This document shows, piece after piece, positions 43,817-52,888 of a DNA stretch of 52,893 bases. The notes beneath the pieces are model-generated. The model worked only from the letters and a program-made list of their open reading frames with translations. It was not told the DNA's origin and made no database searches. How positions within the stretch are numbered: the first letter of the stretch is position 1; each line of letters opens with the position of its first letter. The DNA lies in contig JAPLAW010000020.1 of assembly GCA_026393075.1 (NCBI GenBank), forward strand, positions 1 to 52,893, given 5' to 3'. Position numbers and translations under genes: made by a program. The DNA is from Actinomycetota bacterium. Lineage in GTDB: Bacteria; Actinomycetota; Actinomycetes; Nanopelagicales; Nanopelagicaceae.

Positions 43817-44947
43817 ATGTTTCGAAAAATTGCGTTAATACTTAGCGCCTTACTAGTTGTTTCCACTACTCCGCTAATTGCGGCCCCAGTTGTTCCATTA
43901 ACAGTTGTAAAAATGATTCCCGCGGATCAAGATATTGCCGGAATGTTAGTTGGCGATAGCGCAATCTATTTATTTGGAAATACCCCAACCGGTGGTTATG
44001 TAACTGCCCTTAATAAAGATGGTTCGCAGAAATGGCTGCATAGTTTTTCTGACCTAAGGGCTTTTACGATTTCAACTGGCGCGCTTGATGCTAGCGGCAA
44101 TCTCTGGCTTGCCGGTGCCTCGGCAGCGCCGATCGCGATTCCCGCAGCGGCTAATCCATCGCCAACGGCAGCTAACCCAGATGGCGTAGTAATCGGTGAT
44201 GAAGGCGCAATTCGCCCTGATTTAAATAACTTAACCCTTTGGAAAGTGAGCAGTACGGGAACTGGCGCTGGCAGATATGAGTTACCACTGACTGCACCAG
44301 TCTTACCTACTTCATTGAGCGTTGATAAGAGCGGAATTTCAATCGTTGCCTGGCAATCGGCGGGTTCATTATTTGTAGCGGCGGATTTACTTGGAAAATT
44401 TGGAAAACCACTTCGAGTCGGTAAAACAACAACCACATTAGATAAAGTGGTAAGAAATAGCGATGGCAGCAGCATTCTACTCGGTAGCAGTACTGAATTA
44501 TTTTTAGGAAATAAAGCTATTGGCGCTCGTGACGGAATAATAATCAAAATTGATACAACGCCCAAAATTGTGCAATCTGTCCGCAGTGGCGAGAAAGGAG
44601 CGACACGTAATTGGGCGAGCGCTACTTCTTCTCTTTTACTGGGTGGCTACTTGAAAAATAAAACAACAGTACAGGCCACAATTACTAAGTTCGGAACAAC
44701 TTTAAAACCAACTTGGTCAATTCGATATAAAGCAACTTCAAGTGCAGTTGTTGCTAATGGTCTCGGTACTTCGTTTTATGCTGCTTATGAAAACGGTGGG
44801 TCAGGGTCCTTAATTACTTTTGATAAGAACGGGAAAGTTACGGCAACTAATTCATTCCAGGGCCAGCCAATTGCAGTTGAATATAATAAAACTTTTGGTC
44901 TTTATGTATACACGGGCGAAAATATCTATAGTTTTATTACAAAATAA
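43817..44947 (+). CDS. Secreted protein, probable beta-propeller, function unknown
   Basis: 376 residues. Signal peptide (1-22). The rest is made of short beta-strand repeats of the form G-x-x-x-L-A-G and D-x-x-G-x-x-x-L (for example A-L-N-K-D-G-S-Q-K-W-L, L-D-A-S-G-N-L-W-L-A-G, S-D-G-S-S-I-L-L-G), as in propellers. A Pro/Ala-rich insert lies near 109-125. No catalytic motif. It directly follows proC and is convergent with another secreted propeller protein. Confidence 0.7.
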   Translation: MFRKIALILSALLVVSTTPLIAAPVVPLTVVKMIPADQDIAGMLVGDSAIYLFGNTPTGGYVTALNKDGSQKWLHSFSDLRAFTISTGALDASGNLWLAGASAAPIAIPAAANPSPTAANPDGVVIGDEGAIRPDLNNLTLWKVSSTGTGAGRYELPLTAPVLPTSLSVDKSGISIVAWQSAGSLFVAADLLGKFGKPLRVGKTTTTLDKVVRNSDGSSILLGSSTELFLGNKAIGARDGIIIKIDTTPKIVQSVRSGEKGATRNWASATSSLLLGGYLKNKTTVQATITKFGTTLKPTWSIRYKATSSAVVANGLGTSFYAAYENGGSGSLITFDKNGKVTATNSFQGQPIAVEYNKTFGLYVYTGENIYSFITK

Positions 44948-44948
44948 T

Positions 44949-47339
44949 TTAAGCTGCAATAAAAGCAATACGGCGATCTAGCGCCGCCAGCAAGAATTTC
45001 TTCTTATCAATAGTCACAAAAACGCCATGACCAGGTTCGGTTGTTTGAGTTGAAGAGACTAACCGGATCGGGCTATTTGGTAGCGCAAGGTTTATTGAAC
45101 AAAGTCGCATCTCGCAATTCAATATTAATTCACCATTTTGAAGTGTTATTCGTGCACCAGGGGTACCAAAGCCATCAATTGTGGCAGTAGCAATATCTTT
45201 GGTTTTCCCAACAAAAGTGCTTCTGATCTGGTTAGGAACTGGCGCCGAATTCGTACCAGCTGCGATCCAGACCATTCGAATACCGGCCTTTTCAGGAGAA
45301 ATTGCGACATCAAAACCAGCAACAGGTATGCCGTTTTCGGCTTGATCCAGCGTCGTATAGCTCCAGGTATTGGGGGAGACACCGCCGCGAGTTGCATATC
45401 TAACTTCGCCTGAGGTGATTTCACGCTTTTGATTAATAACTAAAACTGAATCGTAAATAATATAAGTAGTCGAATTCACCACGTATGCAGCTAAGTGGAA
45501 CGCGACATCGCCAGTACTGCGATTATCAGTTTTGCGATCGCCATCAATTAATTCATAAACCCACTTTGTGGTATTTATCCGCTTTGTGGCTCCTAGTAAA
45601 ATTCCTTGGCTCTCATCGCGATAGAAAACTGAAATTCCTAGAGGCGTAACTGCACAAGCGTTACTAATGCTTACATCGCTCGCGGTACGCAATCGATCTG
45701 GAATTTCGTAACTCTGAACAGAAGGGCCGTTTCCGTCAATGATTTCAAAAGTAAATGCTTTGCCGTCATATTGTGCATATCGCAAATCCAAATCTGCCGA
45801 ATCGGGATAGAAAATATGTAGCTTCTGATTTACGCCAACCCCAGAGGTGCACAGCGAGATGTTGCCAGCAATCTTATTTTTAGTTCGACCGGCACTACCA
45901 CCGGCACCATCAACAGTCGTTTTCTTCCAGACTAAACCATTCCAAGTTGCAATCTTTAACGTACCTTTTACTGCATCGGTGAAAACGATTATTGGCTTGC
46001 CGTTAAATGTAGTGCTTGCAATATCGCGGCCTTCTGGCGTTAAATCAATTAGTGCAGTTTTCCAACCAGCTTGCGGAATAATTGATTTAGTAACAGCTTC
46101 AGCCGATGTTCCTAGTGCGTTTTGAGCAGTTACTGCAAAAGAATAAGGAGTGCCATTTTTGAGGCCAGTCACAACTATTGGACTGCTAGTGCCACTCACG
46201 GTTAATGAAGTCTTTAAATTCTTTACCGTGTATGCAGTTACTTGTGCTGCTCTGGCATTTACTGGCGGATCAAAGGTAATAATCGCGCTTTGATTAGCAA
46301 TTAGCGCTTCAACATTTCGAGGCGCATCAGGCACGCTAACGGCCAGACCAACTGGTGGTTTTTGCCGCATATCTTCCATCATTGCTAACAAGAGTGGCCC
46401 CGGCTGGTGGAAAACTTCGCCCGCATCGAGATTGGGAGTCATTACAGCGTTAACGCCACTCTTTGAGTAGGTAGTTTCATCCAAATGGCTTACCGATGAA
46501 CCAGGCTCATAAGTTGCAGGCGTATACATCTTTATTTTCTCGCCACCATTGATGCGCTTAGCATTTTCACCAATCCAATAAAGAGGCGAAGTAAGTATTT
46601 TTCCTAACTCTAGAGATGGAGTTGGGATATCGGCTAGACGGCGACCATCGGGAGTTTGAATGTAGGCATCAAATGGAGTTGGTTGATCAATGCTGCCGTA
46701 GCCAAAAAATTTGTCATAAACATCGGTAGATAAGAAACCTAAGCCGTGTGCGACTTCATGCAAAATTACTGATTGCAAGTCATATTCAGTTGTGCGCGGC
46801 TTATCGTCACCGCGCTGGTTCCAATTTGCCGATGAATTAACTTGAATAATTATTTCCGCGTTATCTCGATCTAAATCTTTGCCAGCTAGTGCATTTGCAA
46901 GTGCTGATGGATACCAAAGTGTTGAATCAGGCGCGCTGCTGAATCCAGCAAAATAACTTCCGGGCCGAGCGCTACCAAGAACGTCACTGTTTGCACTTCG
47001 GCCCCAAGTGGCTGTCACCGTTATCTCAACTGTAGATTTGAAATTGGCCGCCCAAGTATCTAGTGCTGCTTGCACTTCGGTACGAGCCCAAATTGGAAAT
47101 GAGTTATAGGTGACGGCAAACTTTGAAACCTTTTCTAAATTAGCAGAAGGTGAATTCTTTGAAGCCGTAGTGTTAGCAACAGGTGATGAATTACCGGCAA
47201 AGGTATGACCCCAAACCGTTGACGGCCGAACTCGAACTTGAGCTTGGGCAGTTGGAGCGAGTAGTGGAGTTGAGATCATCGCAGCCGAAAGAAGAGCGAT
47301 GCTTAATTTCGCTCGATTGGTACTGGATCTGCCCCACAT
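44949..47339 (-). CDS. Secreted zinc metalloprotease with FnIII domain and propeller repeats
   Basis: 796 residues from the ATG; a TTG three codons earlier gives 799. (Residue numbers here count from the TTG.) Signal peptide to about 37 (A-Q-A), then a protease domain with H197-E-V-A-H201-G-L-G, a later H288 in S-V-S-H-L-D-E and a Met-turn M303 (V-M-T-P): a leishmanolysin-like layout with the third zinc ligand far away. A fibronectin type III domain covers about 338-430. The last 370 residues hold at least four repeats ending in I-D-G or similar after W/F-rich strands, as in a propeller. A TAGCGT box lies 8 bases before the ATG. Confidence 0.8.
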   Translation of the reverse strand: MWGRSSTNRAKLSIALLSAAMISTPLLAPTAQAQVRVRPSTVWGHTFAGNSSPVANTTASKNSPSANLEKVSKFAVTYNSFPIWARTEVQAALDTWAANFKSTVEITVTATWGRSANSDVLGSARPGSYFAGFSSAPDSTLWYPSALANALAGKDLDRDNAEIIIQVNSSANWNQRGDDKPRTTEYDLQSVILHEVAHGLGFLSTDVYDKFFGYGSIDQPTPFDAYIQTPDGRRLADIPTPSLELGKILTSPLYWIGENAKRINGGEKIKMYTPATYEPGSSVSHLDETTYSKSGVNAVMTPNLDAGEVFHQPGPLLLAMMEDMRQKPPVGLAVSVPDAPRNVEALIANQSAIITFDPPVNARAAQVTAYTVKNLKTSLTVSGTSSPIVVTGLKNGTPYSFAVTAQNALGTSAEAVTKSIIPQAGWKTALIDLTPEGRDIASTTFNGKPIIVFTDAVKGTLKIATWNGLVWKKTTVDGAGGSAGRTKNKIAGNISLCTSGVGVNQKLHIFYPDSADLDLRYAQYDGKAFTFEIIDGNGPSVQSYEIPDRLRTASDVSISNACAVTPLGISVFYRDESQGILLGATKRINTTKWVYELIDGDRKTDNRSTGDVAFHLAAYVVNSTTYIIYDSVLVINQKREITSGEVRYATRGGVSPNTWSYTTLDQAENGIPVAGFDVAISPEKAGIRMVWIAAGTNSAPVPNQIRSTFVGKTKDIATATIDGFGTPGARITLQNGELILNCEMRLCSINLALPNSPIRLVSSTQTTEPGHGVFVTIDKKKFLLAALDRRIAFIAA

Positions 47340-47374
47340 ATTGCGCAACGCTATCAGGGTGAGATGATTGCCCT

Positions 47375-47728
47375 ATGACCGCCCAGCCTAAAGTTTCCCG
47401 TGAGAATGACCGCTCTGAGTACTCCGATGTATTGAATCGGCTGCGCCAAGAACCTGCGATTTCTATGCAGAATTCAGCCGGAAATTCTCGACCAGAACCA
47501 ACGTTAGATGAAGCTCGTGAAGATCTAGCGCGAGCAATTGGCGAAGTTGCCCACTCTATTTTTGCTAAGAAATATGGCCCGATGGTTGCCACCGTTACTA
47601 AAACCACTGCCGAAGCAGTTCTAAAGGATCTTGAGAAGAACGCCTATCGCGCCAAGAATGATGCAACTTTGATTGCGCAAGAATTAATTGATCGCGCTAT
47701 TACAAAAAACCGGGGCAAGAAGAAGTGA
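47375..47728 (+). CDS. Small helical protein of unknown function
   Basis: 117 residues, no signal or membrane segment. The N-terminal 45 residues look disordered (S/N/R/E/P-rich); the rest is two or three amphipathic helices ending in a basic tail (N-R-G-K-K-K). Overlaps the glutaredoxin-like gene by 4 bases, which supports it being real. No family recognised. Confidence 0.65.
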   Translation: MTAQPKVSRENDRSEYSDVLNRLRQEPAISMQNSAGNSRPEPTLDEAREDLARAIGEVAHSIFAKKYGPMVATVTKTTAEAVLKDLEKNAYRAKNDATLIAQELIDRAITKNRGKKK

Positions 47729-47976
47729 CAGTAGTAACTGTTTATTCTAGAAAGAACTGCCACCTTTGCGACGTAGCCATTGAATCTTTGGAATCAATTA
47801 AAGTCGAGCTAGATTTCGAGATTGAAAAGGTCTACATCGACGGCGATACTGAATTAACAAATAAGTATGGCGAAGAAGTACCAGTGATTCACATCGATGG
47901 GCTACATCACGATATGTTCAGAGTAGATTTAGAACGCTTTAGATCTTCCCTTGAAAAACATCGTCAGCATCAATAA
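47725..47976 (+). CDS. Glutaredoxin-like thiol-disulfide protein
   Basis: 83 residues with C-H-L-C at about 13-16 after the first strand (V-V-T-V-Y-S-R-K-N), and V-P-V-I-H-I-D-G (about 52-59) carrying the cis-proline. This matches the short DUF836/glutaredoxin group common in actinobacteria. It may reduce disulfides in the cytoplasm. GTG start inside the preceding stop. Its last 38 bases overlap the convergent helicase gene. Confidence 0.82.
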   Translation: MTVVTVYSRKNCHLCDVAIESLESIKVELDFEIEKVYIDGDTELTNKYGEEVPVIHIDGLHHDMFRVDLERFRSSLEKHRQHQ

Positions 47977-49588
47977 TTCGATACGAGTAACCCTGTTCAG
48001 CTAAGAACCGTTGACGGTTTTGTGCAAAGTCTTGATCGACAGTGTCACGCGAAACCACTGAATAAAATATTGCACCACGGCCATCTGATTTAGGGCGCAA
48101 GATTCGACCTAACCGCTGAGCTTCTTCTTGGCGAGAACCAAAAGCACCAGATACTTGAATCGCAATCGTGGCATCAGGTAAATCAATTGAGAAGTTAGCA
48201 ACTTTAGAAACAACTAGACACTTGATTTCACCAGTACGAAATAGTGCAAACAAACGTTCGCGCTCTTTTACAGGGGTATCGCCTTTAATTAGCGGGACAC
48301 CAAGTACCTCAGATAGTTCGTCAAGTTGCGAAATATATTGACCAATTACCAGTACTTGATCAGCCGCATGACGTTCAACTAACGCTTCGACAACTTTACG
48401 CTTGGTGGCAGTAGTTGAGCAGTAGCGATAACGTTCTTCAGGCTCAGCCGTTGCATACAACATGCGCTCGGCTTCGGTCAGATTTACGCGTACTTCAACG
48501 CATTCGGCTGGGGCGATATAGCCCTGAGATTCAATTTCTTTCCAGGGCACATCAAAACGTTTAGGCCCAATTAGGCTGAAAACTTCGCCTTCCATGCCAT
48601 CTTCACGTACGAGCGTCGCAGTTAAACCTAAGCGACGACGCGATTGAATATCGGCAGTAAAGCGGAAAATTGGCGCCGGCAATAGGTGCACTTCGTCGTA
48701 AATAATCAAACCCCAGTCATGCGTATCGAAGAGATCTAAGTGAGCGTAAACGCCATTCTTTTTCTTGGTCATAACTTGATAGGTGGCAATAGTTACTGGT
48801 CGGATCTCTTTTTTAGCACCTGAATACTCACCAATCTCATCTTCATTTAACGTGGTGCGCTTTAGCAATTCATCTCGCCACTGACGGGCTGCAACTGTGT
48901 TTGTCACCAAAATTAAAGTTGTGGCTTTGGCGTGTGCCATTGCCGCTGCACCAACAATAGTTTTTCCAGCTCCACACGGAAGCACTACAACGCCTGAACC
49001 GCCATGCCAAAAACCTTCCGCAGCTAGTTCTTGGTAAGGACGAATTTTCCAATCCTTTTGAACCAACGCAATTTCATGTGCTTGTCCGTCGACATAACCT
49101 GCAAAATCTTCAGCTGGCCAACCTAGACGCAATAGCGATTGTTTAATTGCACCACGTTGACTCGGATGAACAGCCACAGTTTCTTTATCAATGCGAACAC
49201 CTAGAAGTGGTGCAATTTTCTTGGCCCGAATGACTTCTTCAAGAACAGCACTGTCTTTGGTAATTAAAATTAGACCATGAACTGGGTCAGCTTCTAGTCG
49301 CAAGCGACCGTAACGCGACATTGTCTCGGCAACGTCGACTAACAATGAATGAGGAACGGCATAGCGAGAGTACTTAATTAAAGTATCAATTACTTGTTCA
49401 GCATCGTGGCCAGCAGCACGAGCATTCCACAAACCTAAATTAGTCAGCCGGTAAGTATGAATGTGTTCAGGCGAGCGTTCTAGTTCAGCAAAAGGGGCGA
49501 TAGCTCGTCGACATTCAACCGAACCCGGATGATCGATATCTAAGAGCAGCGTTTTATCGCTCTGGACAATCAGCGGGCCATCAGTCAT
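47939..49588 (-). CDS. DNA repair helicase, XPB/ERCC3 family
   Basis: 549 residues. An N-terminal damage-recognition-like domain, Walker A P204-C-G-A-G-K-T210, D298-E-V-H301, the XPB-specific R-E-D in T-L-V-R-E-D-G (about 326-332), and the second RecA-like domain with E-E-A-Q-R-L-G-R-I-L-R. A 3'-5' helicase, found throughout actinobacteria. Third in an operon after a Helicase_C_3 protein and an M20 peptidase; overlaps the latter by 8 bases. Confidence 0.93.
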   Translation of the reverse strand: MTDGPLIVQSDKTLLLDIDHPGSVECRRAIAPFAELERSPEHIHTYRLTNLGLWNARAAGHDAEQVIDTLIKYSRYAVPHSLLVDVAETMSRYGRLRLEADPVHGLILITKDSAVLEEVIRAKKIAPLLGVRIDKETVAVHPSQRGAIKQSLLRLGWPAEDFAGYVDGQAHEIALVQKDWKIRPYQELAAEGFWHGGSGVVVLPCGAGKTIVGAAAMAHAKATTLILVTNTVAARQWRDELLKRTTLNEDEIGEYSGAKKEIRPVTIATYQVMTKKKNGVYAHLDLFDTHDWGLIIYDEVHLLPAPIFRFTADIQSRRRLGLTATLVREDGMEGEVFSLIGPKRFDVPWKEIESQGYIAPAECVEVRVNLTEAERMLYATAEPEERYRYCSTTATKRKVVEALVERHAADQVLVIGQYISQLDELSEVLGVPLIKGDTPVKERERLFALFRTGEIKCLVVSKVANFSIDLPDATIAIQVSGAFGSRQEEAQRLGRILRPKSDGRGAIFYSVVSRDTVDQDFAQNRQRFLAEQGYSYRIIDADDVFQGKI

Positions 49589-50696
49589 TTAATAAGTCCT
49601 TTATAAAGGCGTGCAGGAAGTCAGTTCGTTGGTGCATTGCGCTAACACTTGCCCATTCAGTTAGCGCATGTGCGCCGCCACCAATTGCGCCTAAACCATC
49701 TAGAACTTGGGCACAAGATGCTGCTGCAAAGTTTCCATCGCTAGCACCACCAACTGAGGCATGACCAAGTGCTGGAATTCCGATTGTTGCGGCAACTTTT
49801 TCAGCTCGCTCGTAAAGGGCTTTGGTAGCAGCCGGTTCTAGTGGCGGGCGATTTAAGCCACCGATTACTTCAATTCGAGCAGCTGGATTATTTGGATTCA
49901 AAGCTTTGATGGCTGCATCAACCCGAAGTAGTTCATTTGTTGAATAGGAACGCGCATCAATATCTAGAACAGCTAAATCTGGAACTGAGTTAGTTGTAGT
50001 GCCGGCGCTTAACATAGTTGGCACGACTGTTGTGCCATGCTCTGAATTTTCAAGGGCTGCTAGTTGTAAAACTAAGTGCGAAATTTCAACAGTTGAGTTA
50101 ATACCTTTTTCGGGCTCAAGACCAGCATGAGCAGCGCGCCCATGTACTTTCACTTGATACATCGAAGTTCCTTTGCGGCCAGTTTTTACTTTGCCGTCTA
50201 GTGAAGCTTCAAGAACTAAAACTGCTTTAGCGTTTTCGGAAAGTTCTTTAATTAAATTGCGTGATGCGTGGCTACCAGTTTCTTCATCAGTAGTTGCCAC
50301 TAGTGCAACTGAGCCGTCGATTCCCTTAAGTGCAAAGAGAGCTTGCAAGAAGCCAACTTTCATATCAAAAGTGCCGGGCCCACGAATAACATCGTCGTTG
50401 ATTTCAAATAGTGGTTGGTATGAACCTTTTGGCCAAACGGTATCTAAATGTGCAAGCAAAACGATCTCAGGTTTAGCATCGCCCCACCAGAAAACTGGCC
50501 GACCTTCAATTTCGCGAATCTGCGCAGGTGTACCTAAAACTTCTGCTGCAATTGAACTCGCAACTTCGACAACTTCACGGCAAGCAGCGAGATCTTCGGT
50601 GGGGGATTCACATCGCACTAAGGTCTCGAGAGAACTAAGCATTAGGTCGGACATAGGGTTAAGTCTGCCGTATTCGGCACTTTGGGCGTCGGTCAT
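49581..50696 (-). CDS. M20 family metallopeptidase, carboxypeptidase G2-like
   Basis: 371 residues. Metal ligands and catalytic acids: H83-L-D85, D111 (G-T-F-D-M-K), E138-E139 (T-T-D-E-E-T-G), with a dimerisation domain (H-G-R-A-A-H-A-G) in the middle. The T-V-W-P and A-A-H-A-G-L-E-P wording resembles glutamate carboxypeptidases. The ATG at 50696 overlaps the upstream stop by 4 bases; an internal ATG at 50654 is an alternative. Why it sits between two helicase genes is unclear. Confidence 0.86.
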   Translation of the reverse strand: MTDAQSAEYGRLNPMSDLMLSSLETLVRCESPTEDLAACREVVEVASSIAAEVLGTPAQIREIEGRPVFWWGDAKPEIVLLAHLDTVWPKGSYQPLFEINDDVIRGPGTFDMKVGFLQALFALKGIDGSVALVATTDEETGSHASRNLIKELSENAKAVLVLEASLDGKVKTGRKGTSMYQVKVHGRAAHAGLEPEKGINSTVEISHLVLQLAALENSEHGTTVVPTMLSAGTTTNSVPDLAVLDIDARSYSTNELLRVDAAIKALNPNNPAARIEVIGGLNRPPLEPAATKALYERAEKVAATIGIPALGHASVGGASDGNFAAASCAQVLDGLGAIGGGAHALTEWASVSAMHQRTDFLHAFIKDLLND

Positions 50697-52888
50697 AGCG
50701 GTGCGACCCCCGTAATACGCGGGATTCGAAAGCTTTGCTTCTCACCAGTGGCATGGTCTCGAGCTACTAAGGCGCCTGCCGAGATTTTTATCGGATCAAC
50801 GATGCGGTGTGAAACGGCGCCATTGTTATCGGCGTAACCAATCGAAAGCGCTTGTTGTTTCTCAACATAGATCGCCAAAAGATCCATAGTTTCATTTGCA
50901 GTAGTTCGCGGCAATGAACCAAGAGCGTTTGCGGCCGAGTCACGAATTTTGCTCTGTTTGTGACTTGATTTCTCGCCAGCTCTAATTGATCGTACTGCAG
51001 CAGCAAGAGTTGCTTCTGTTGGCGGATCAATTTCACCAATTACCCGTGGTGGTTTTGGTTTTGCTTTTGCACGGTGAGAGCGATGGCCAGTGATTAAGGC
51101 ACCATTGCTTGCCTCAGCTGCTGGCAAGTAACCGGCATTGCGCAAAACATTCATGGCATCAGCGGCATCTAAGTCACAGATTAAAACTTCAGAAGCAATT
51201 TTTCTTAACGAAAGAACATCAAGTCGCTTATCGCTCATAATTTGTGCAATCAGTGAAGTGTCTTCGCAACGGATAAAGCTTGATGTGTTGCCAACACGAA
51301 GCTTTCCATGTTTCTTTGCAACATCGGCAATTAAGTATTCCAGCGGTTGTGGCATTGGAGTTTTTGAAGTCTTAACTAAGAAGGTACGAATTTCTTCACC
51401 GCTTTTGCCGTGATCAAGCCCACGTCGAATAGATGCTTCACTGAAACGGTAAACAGTTGCGCCGCCTCGACTTTCAATGTCAGCGACTGCAGAGAGATCA
51501 CGCGCGATGTCATGCTCTAACGGCCCGGGCGCAATTGCGGTGTTATCGCTTTGAATCAAAATATGATCAACCGGTTTAGGTAGATCGGTATCAATACCTA
51601 TTTCGTCGGCACCGGACATAAATGCGCGACCGTATTTAGCTGATGCACCTTGACCAGTGAAGCCCAGCCATTCAGCCTCGCGCAGTGTCCAGGCGATAAG
51701 TTCTTCTTGAATGCCCGAATTACGCTTACTTGGCGCGATCCATTTAATTGTGCGCGTAAAGCTAGCTAGTTCTGGCGCCAGGTTTGGTTGTTCATTTAAC
51801 AAGTTAATTACCAATTTACGGGCACTGGCCGCATTAACGCGATCGAGCTCGGGGCCAAGGGCCGCAACACTCTTTGCCTCACCGCGACCAACTAGGCCAC
51901 TAACACGTGAAGTTGTTAGCCAGTTTGCAGCCAGAGTGCTCCAACGAGTTTCGGCGCTTTGAGTTAACCAAATATCAAAGTTGTTACTTGGCAAGATGCG
52001 ATCATCGCCATCGATAGTTAACAAGCCGGCTAGGTAAGAAAGCTCGGCAATAAATGCAGCACAATTTTCATCGATACCGATATGTGCTGAGATTAATTTT
52101 AGGTCTCGCACACCAAGGCCGCCAGAGCGAAGCGCATCTGCTGGTTCTTGGGCCCAGAAGTGAAGTAGTTCTTCAACCCAACCAAGAACTGTTGCGACGT
52201 TTGCAGCAGCAGCCATGTTTACAGATTTTTCAACGCGCTTGGTTCCGGTTACGGAAGGTGCGGTGCTTTCGTAACTCTTATGAACTTTTCCACCACGTAA
52301 GAAAATTCCGACTTCGCGCGGCATGATTACGGTGCGCTGATCTAGCGGAACTAAAAACTTGCGATCGAGCAACCAAGCAATTCCGGGACCTGGATTCTTA
52401 ATATCGCCAACGCTGCCGCGAGGTGGCCCCCAAACTAGTTGAGTAAGCACTCGATTAGCAGCCTCTGGCGCTTCGTTTAATTCAGTTAACTTTAATTTGG
52501 CAAGAGAAGCGGGGCCAAGTCCGGCTGGTTCATTAATTAGTAGTTGGCTTACTGAAGTAGGTAGTCGCAAACCTTTTTCAGTTGGATATAGCAGACCAAA
52601 AGTTATTAGTCGCACAACTGCGATGGATGCATCTTTGTGAGTAATTGAGATAACGTTTTTAAGCGTAAATTCTTCATCTAGCGCTACGCATGCTTCGAGA
52701 ATTTGGAATTCAAACTCGGTTAGCGAATCAACTGCGCGTGCAATGCTGTGTGATGATGATGCCCGCACTGCAAGGGATGCTAAATCTGGCGGAACTGGGG
52801 AAACTAAATCGGGGCGAGCAGCAAAAAGCTCAGATAAACCGGCATCGTCTAGCGAGCGCAGATAATCAGTAAATGAGCGAATTTCCAT
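50693..52888 (-). CDS. Helicase-associated protein with Helicase_C_3 domain
   Basis: 731 residues, complete; the ATG is 5 bases from the window edge. The middle I-L-I-Q-S-D-N-T-A-I-A-P-G-P-L (about 463-477) and the following D-I-A-R-D-L, S-R-G-G-A-T-V-Y-R-F-S-E-A-S-I-R-R-G-L-D match the XPB/Ssl2-like C-terminal domain of Rv0862c-type proteins. No Walker motifs are seen, so it is not itself a helicase. The C-terminus (V-E-K-Q-Q-A-L-S-I-G-Y) looks WYL-like. Usually encoded beside XPB, as here; probably its partner. Confidence 0.85.
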   Translation of the reverse strand: MEIRSFTDYLRSLDDAGLSELFAARPDLVSPVPPDLASLAVRASSSHSIARAVDSLTEFEFQILEACVALDEEFTLKNVISITHKDASIAVVRLITFGLLYPTEKGLRLPTSVSQLLINEPAGLGPASLAKLKLTELNEAPEAANRVLTQLVWGPPRGSVGDIKNPGPGIAWLLDRKFLVPLDQRTVIMPREVGIFLRGGKVHKSYESTAPSVTGTKRVEKSVNMAAAANVATVLGWVEELLHFWAQEPADALRSGGLGVRDLKLISAHIGIDENCAAFIAELSYLAGLLTIDGDDRILPSNNFDIWLTQSAETRWSTLAANWLTTSRVSGLVGRGEAKSVAALGPELDRVNAASARKLVINLLNEQPNLAPELASFTRTIKWIAPSKRNSGIQEELIAWTLREAEWLGFTGQGASAKYGRAFMSGADEIGIDTDLPKPVDHILIQSDNTAIAPGPLEHDIARDLSAVADIESRGGATVYRFSEASIRRGLDHGKSGEEIRTFLVKTSKTPMPQPLEYLIADVAKKHGKLRVGNTSSFIRCEDTSLIAQIMSDKRLDVLSLRKIASEVLICDLDAADAMNVLRNAGYLPAAEASNGALITGHRSHRAKAKPKPPRVIGEIDPPTEATLAAAVRSIRAGEKSSHKQSKIRDSAANALGSLPRTTANETMDLLAIYVEKQQALSIGYADNNGAVSHRIVDPIKISAGALVARDHATGEKQSFRIPRITGVAPL

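Noticed and set aside
47191-47607. 138-residue minus-strand frame across the metalloprotease start
   Set aside because: It overlaps the 117-residue gene, which has a coupled downstream gene, and shows no domain.
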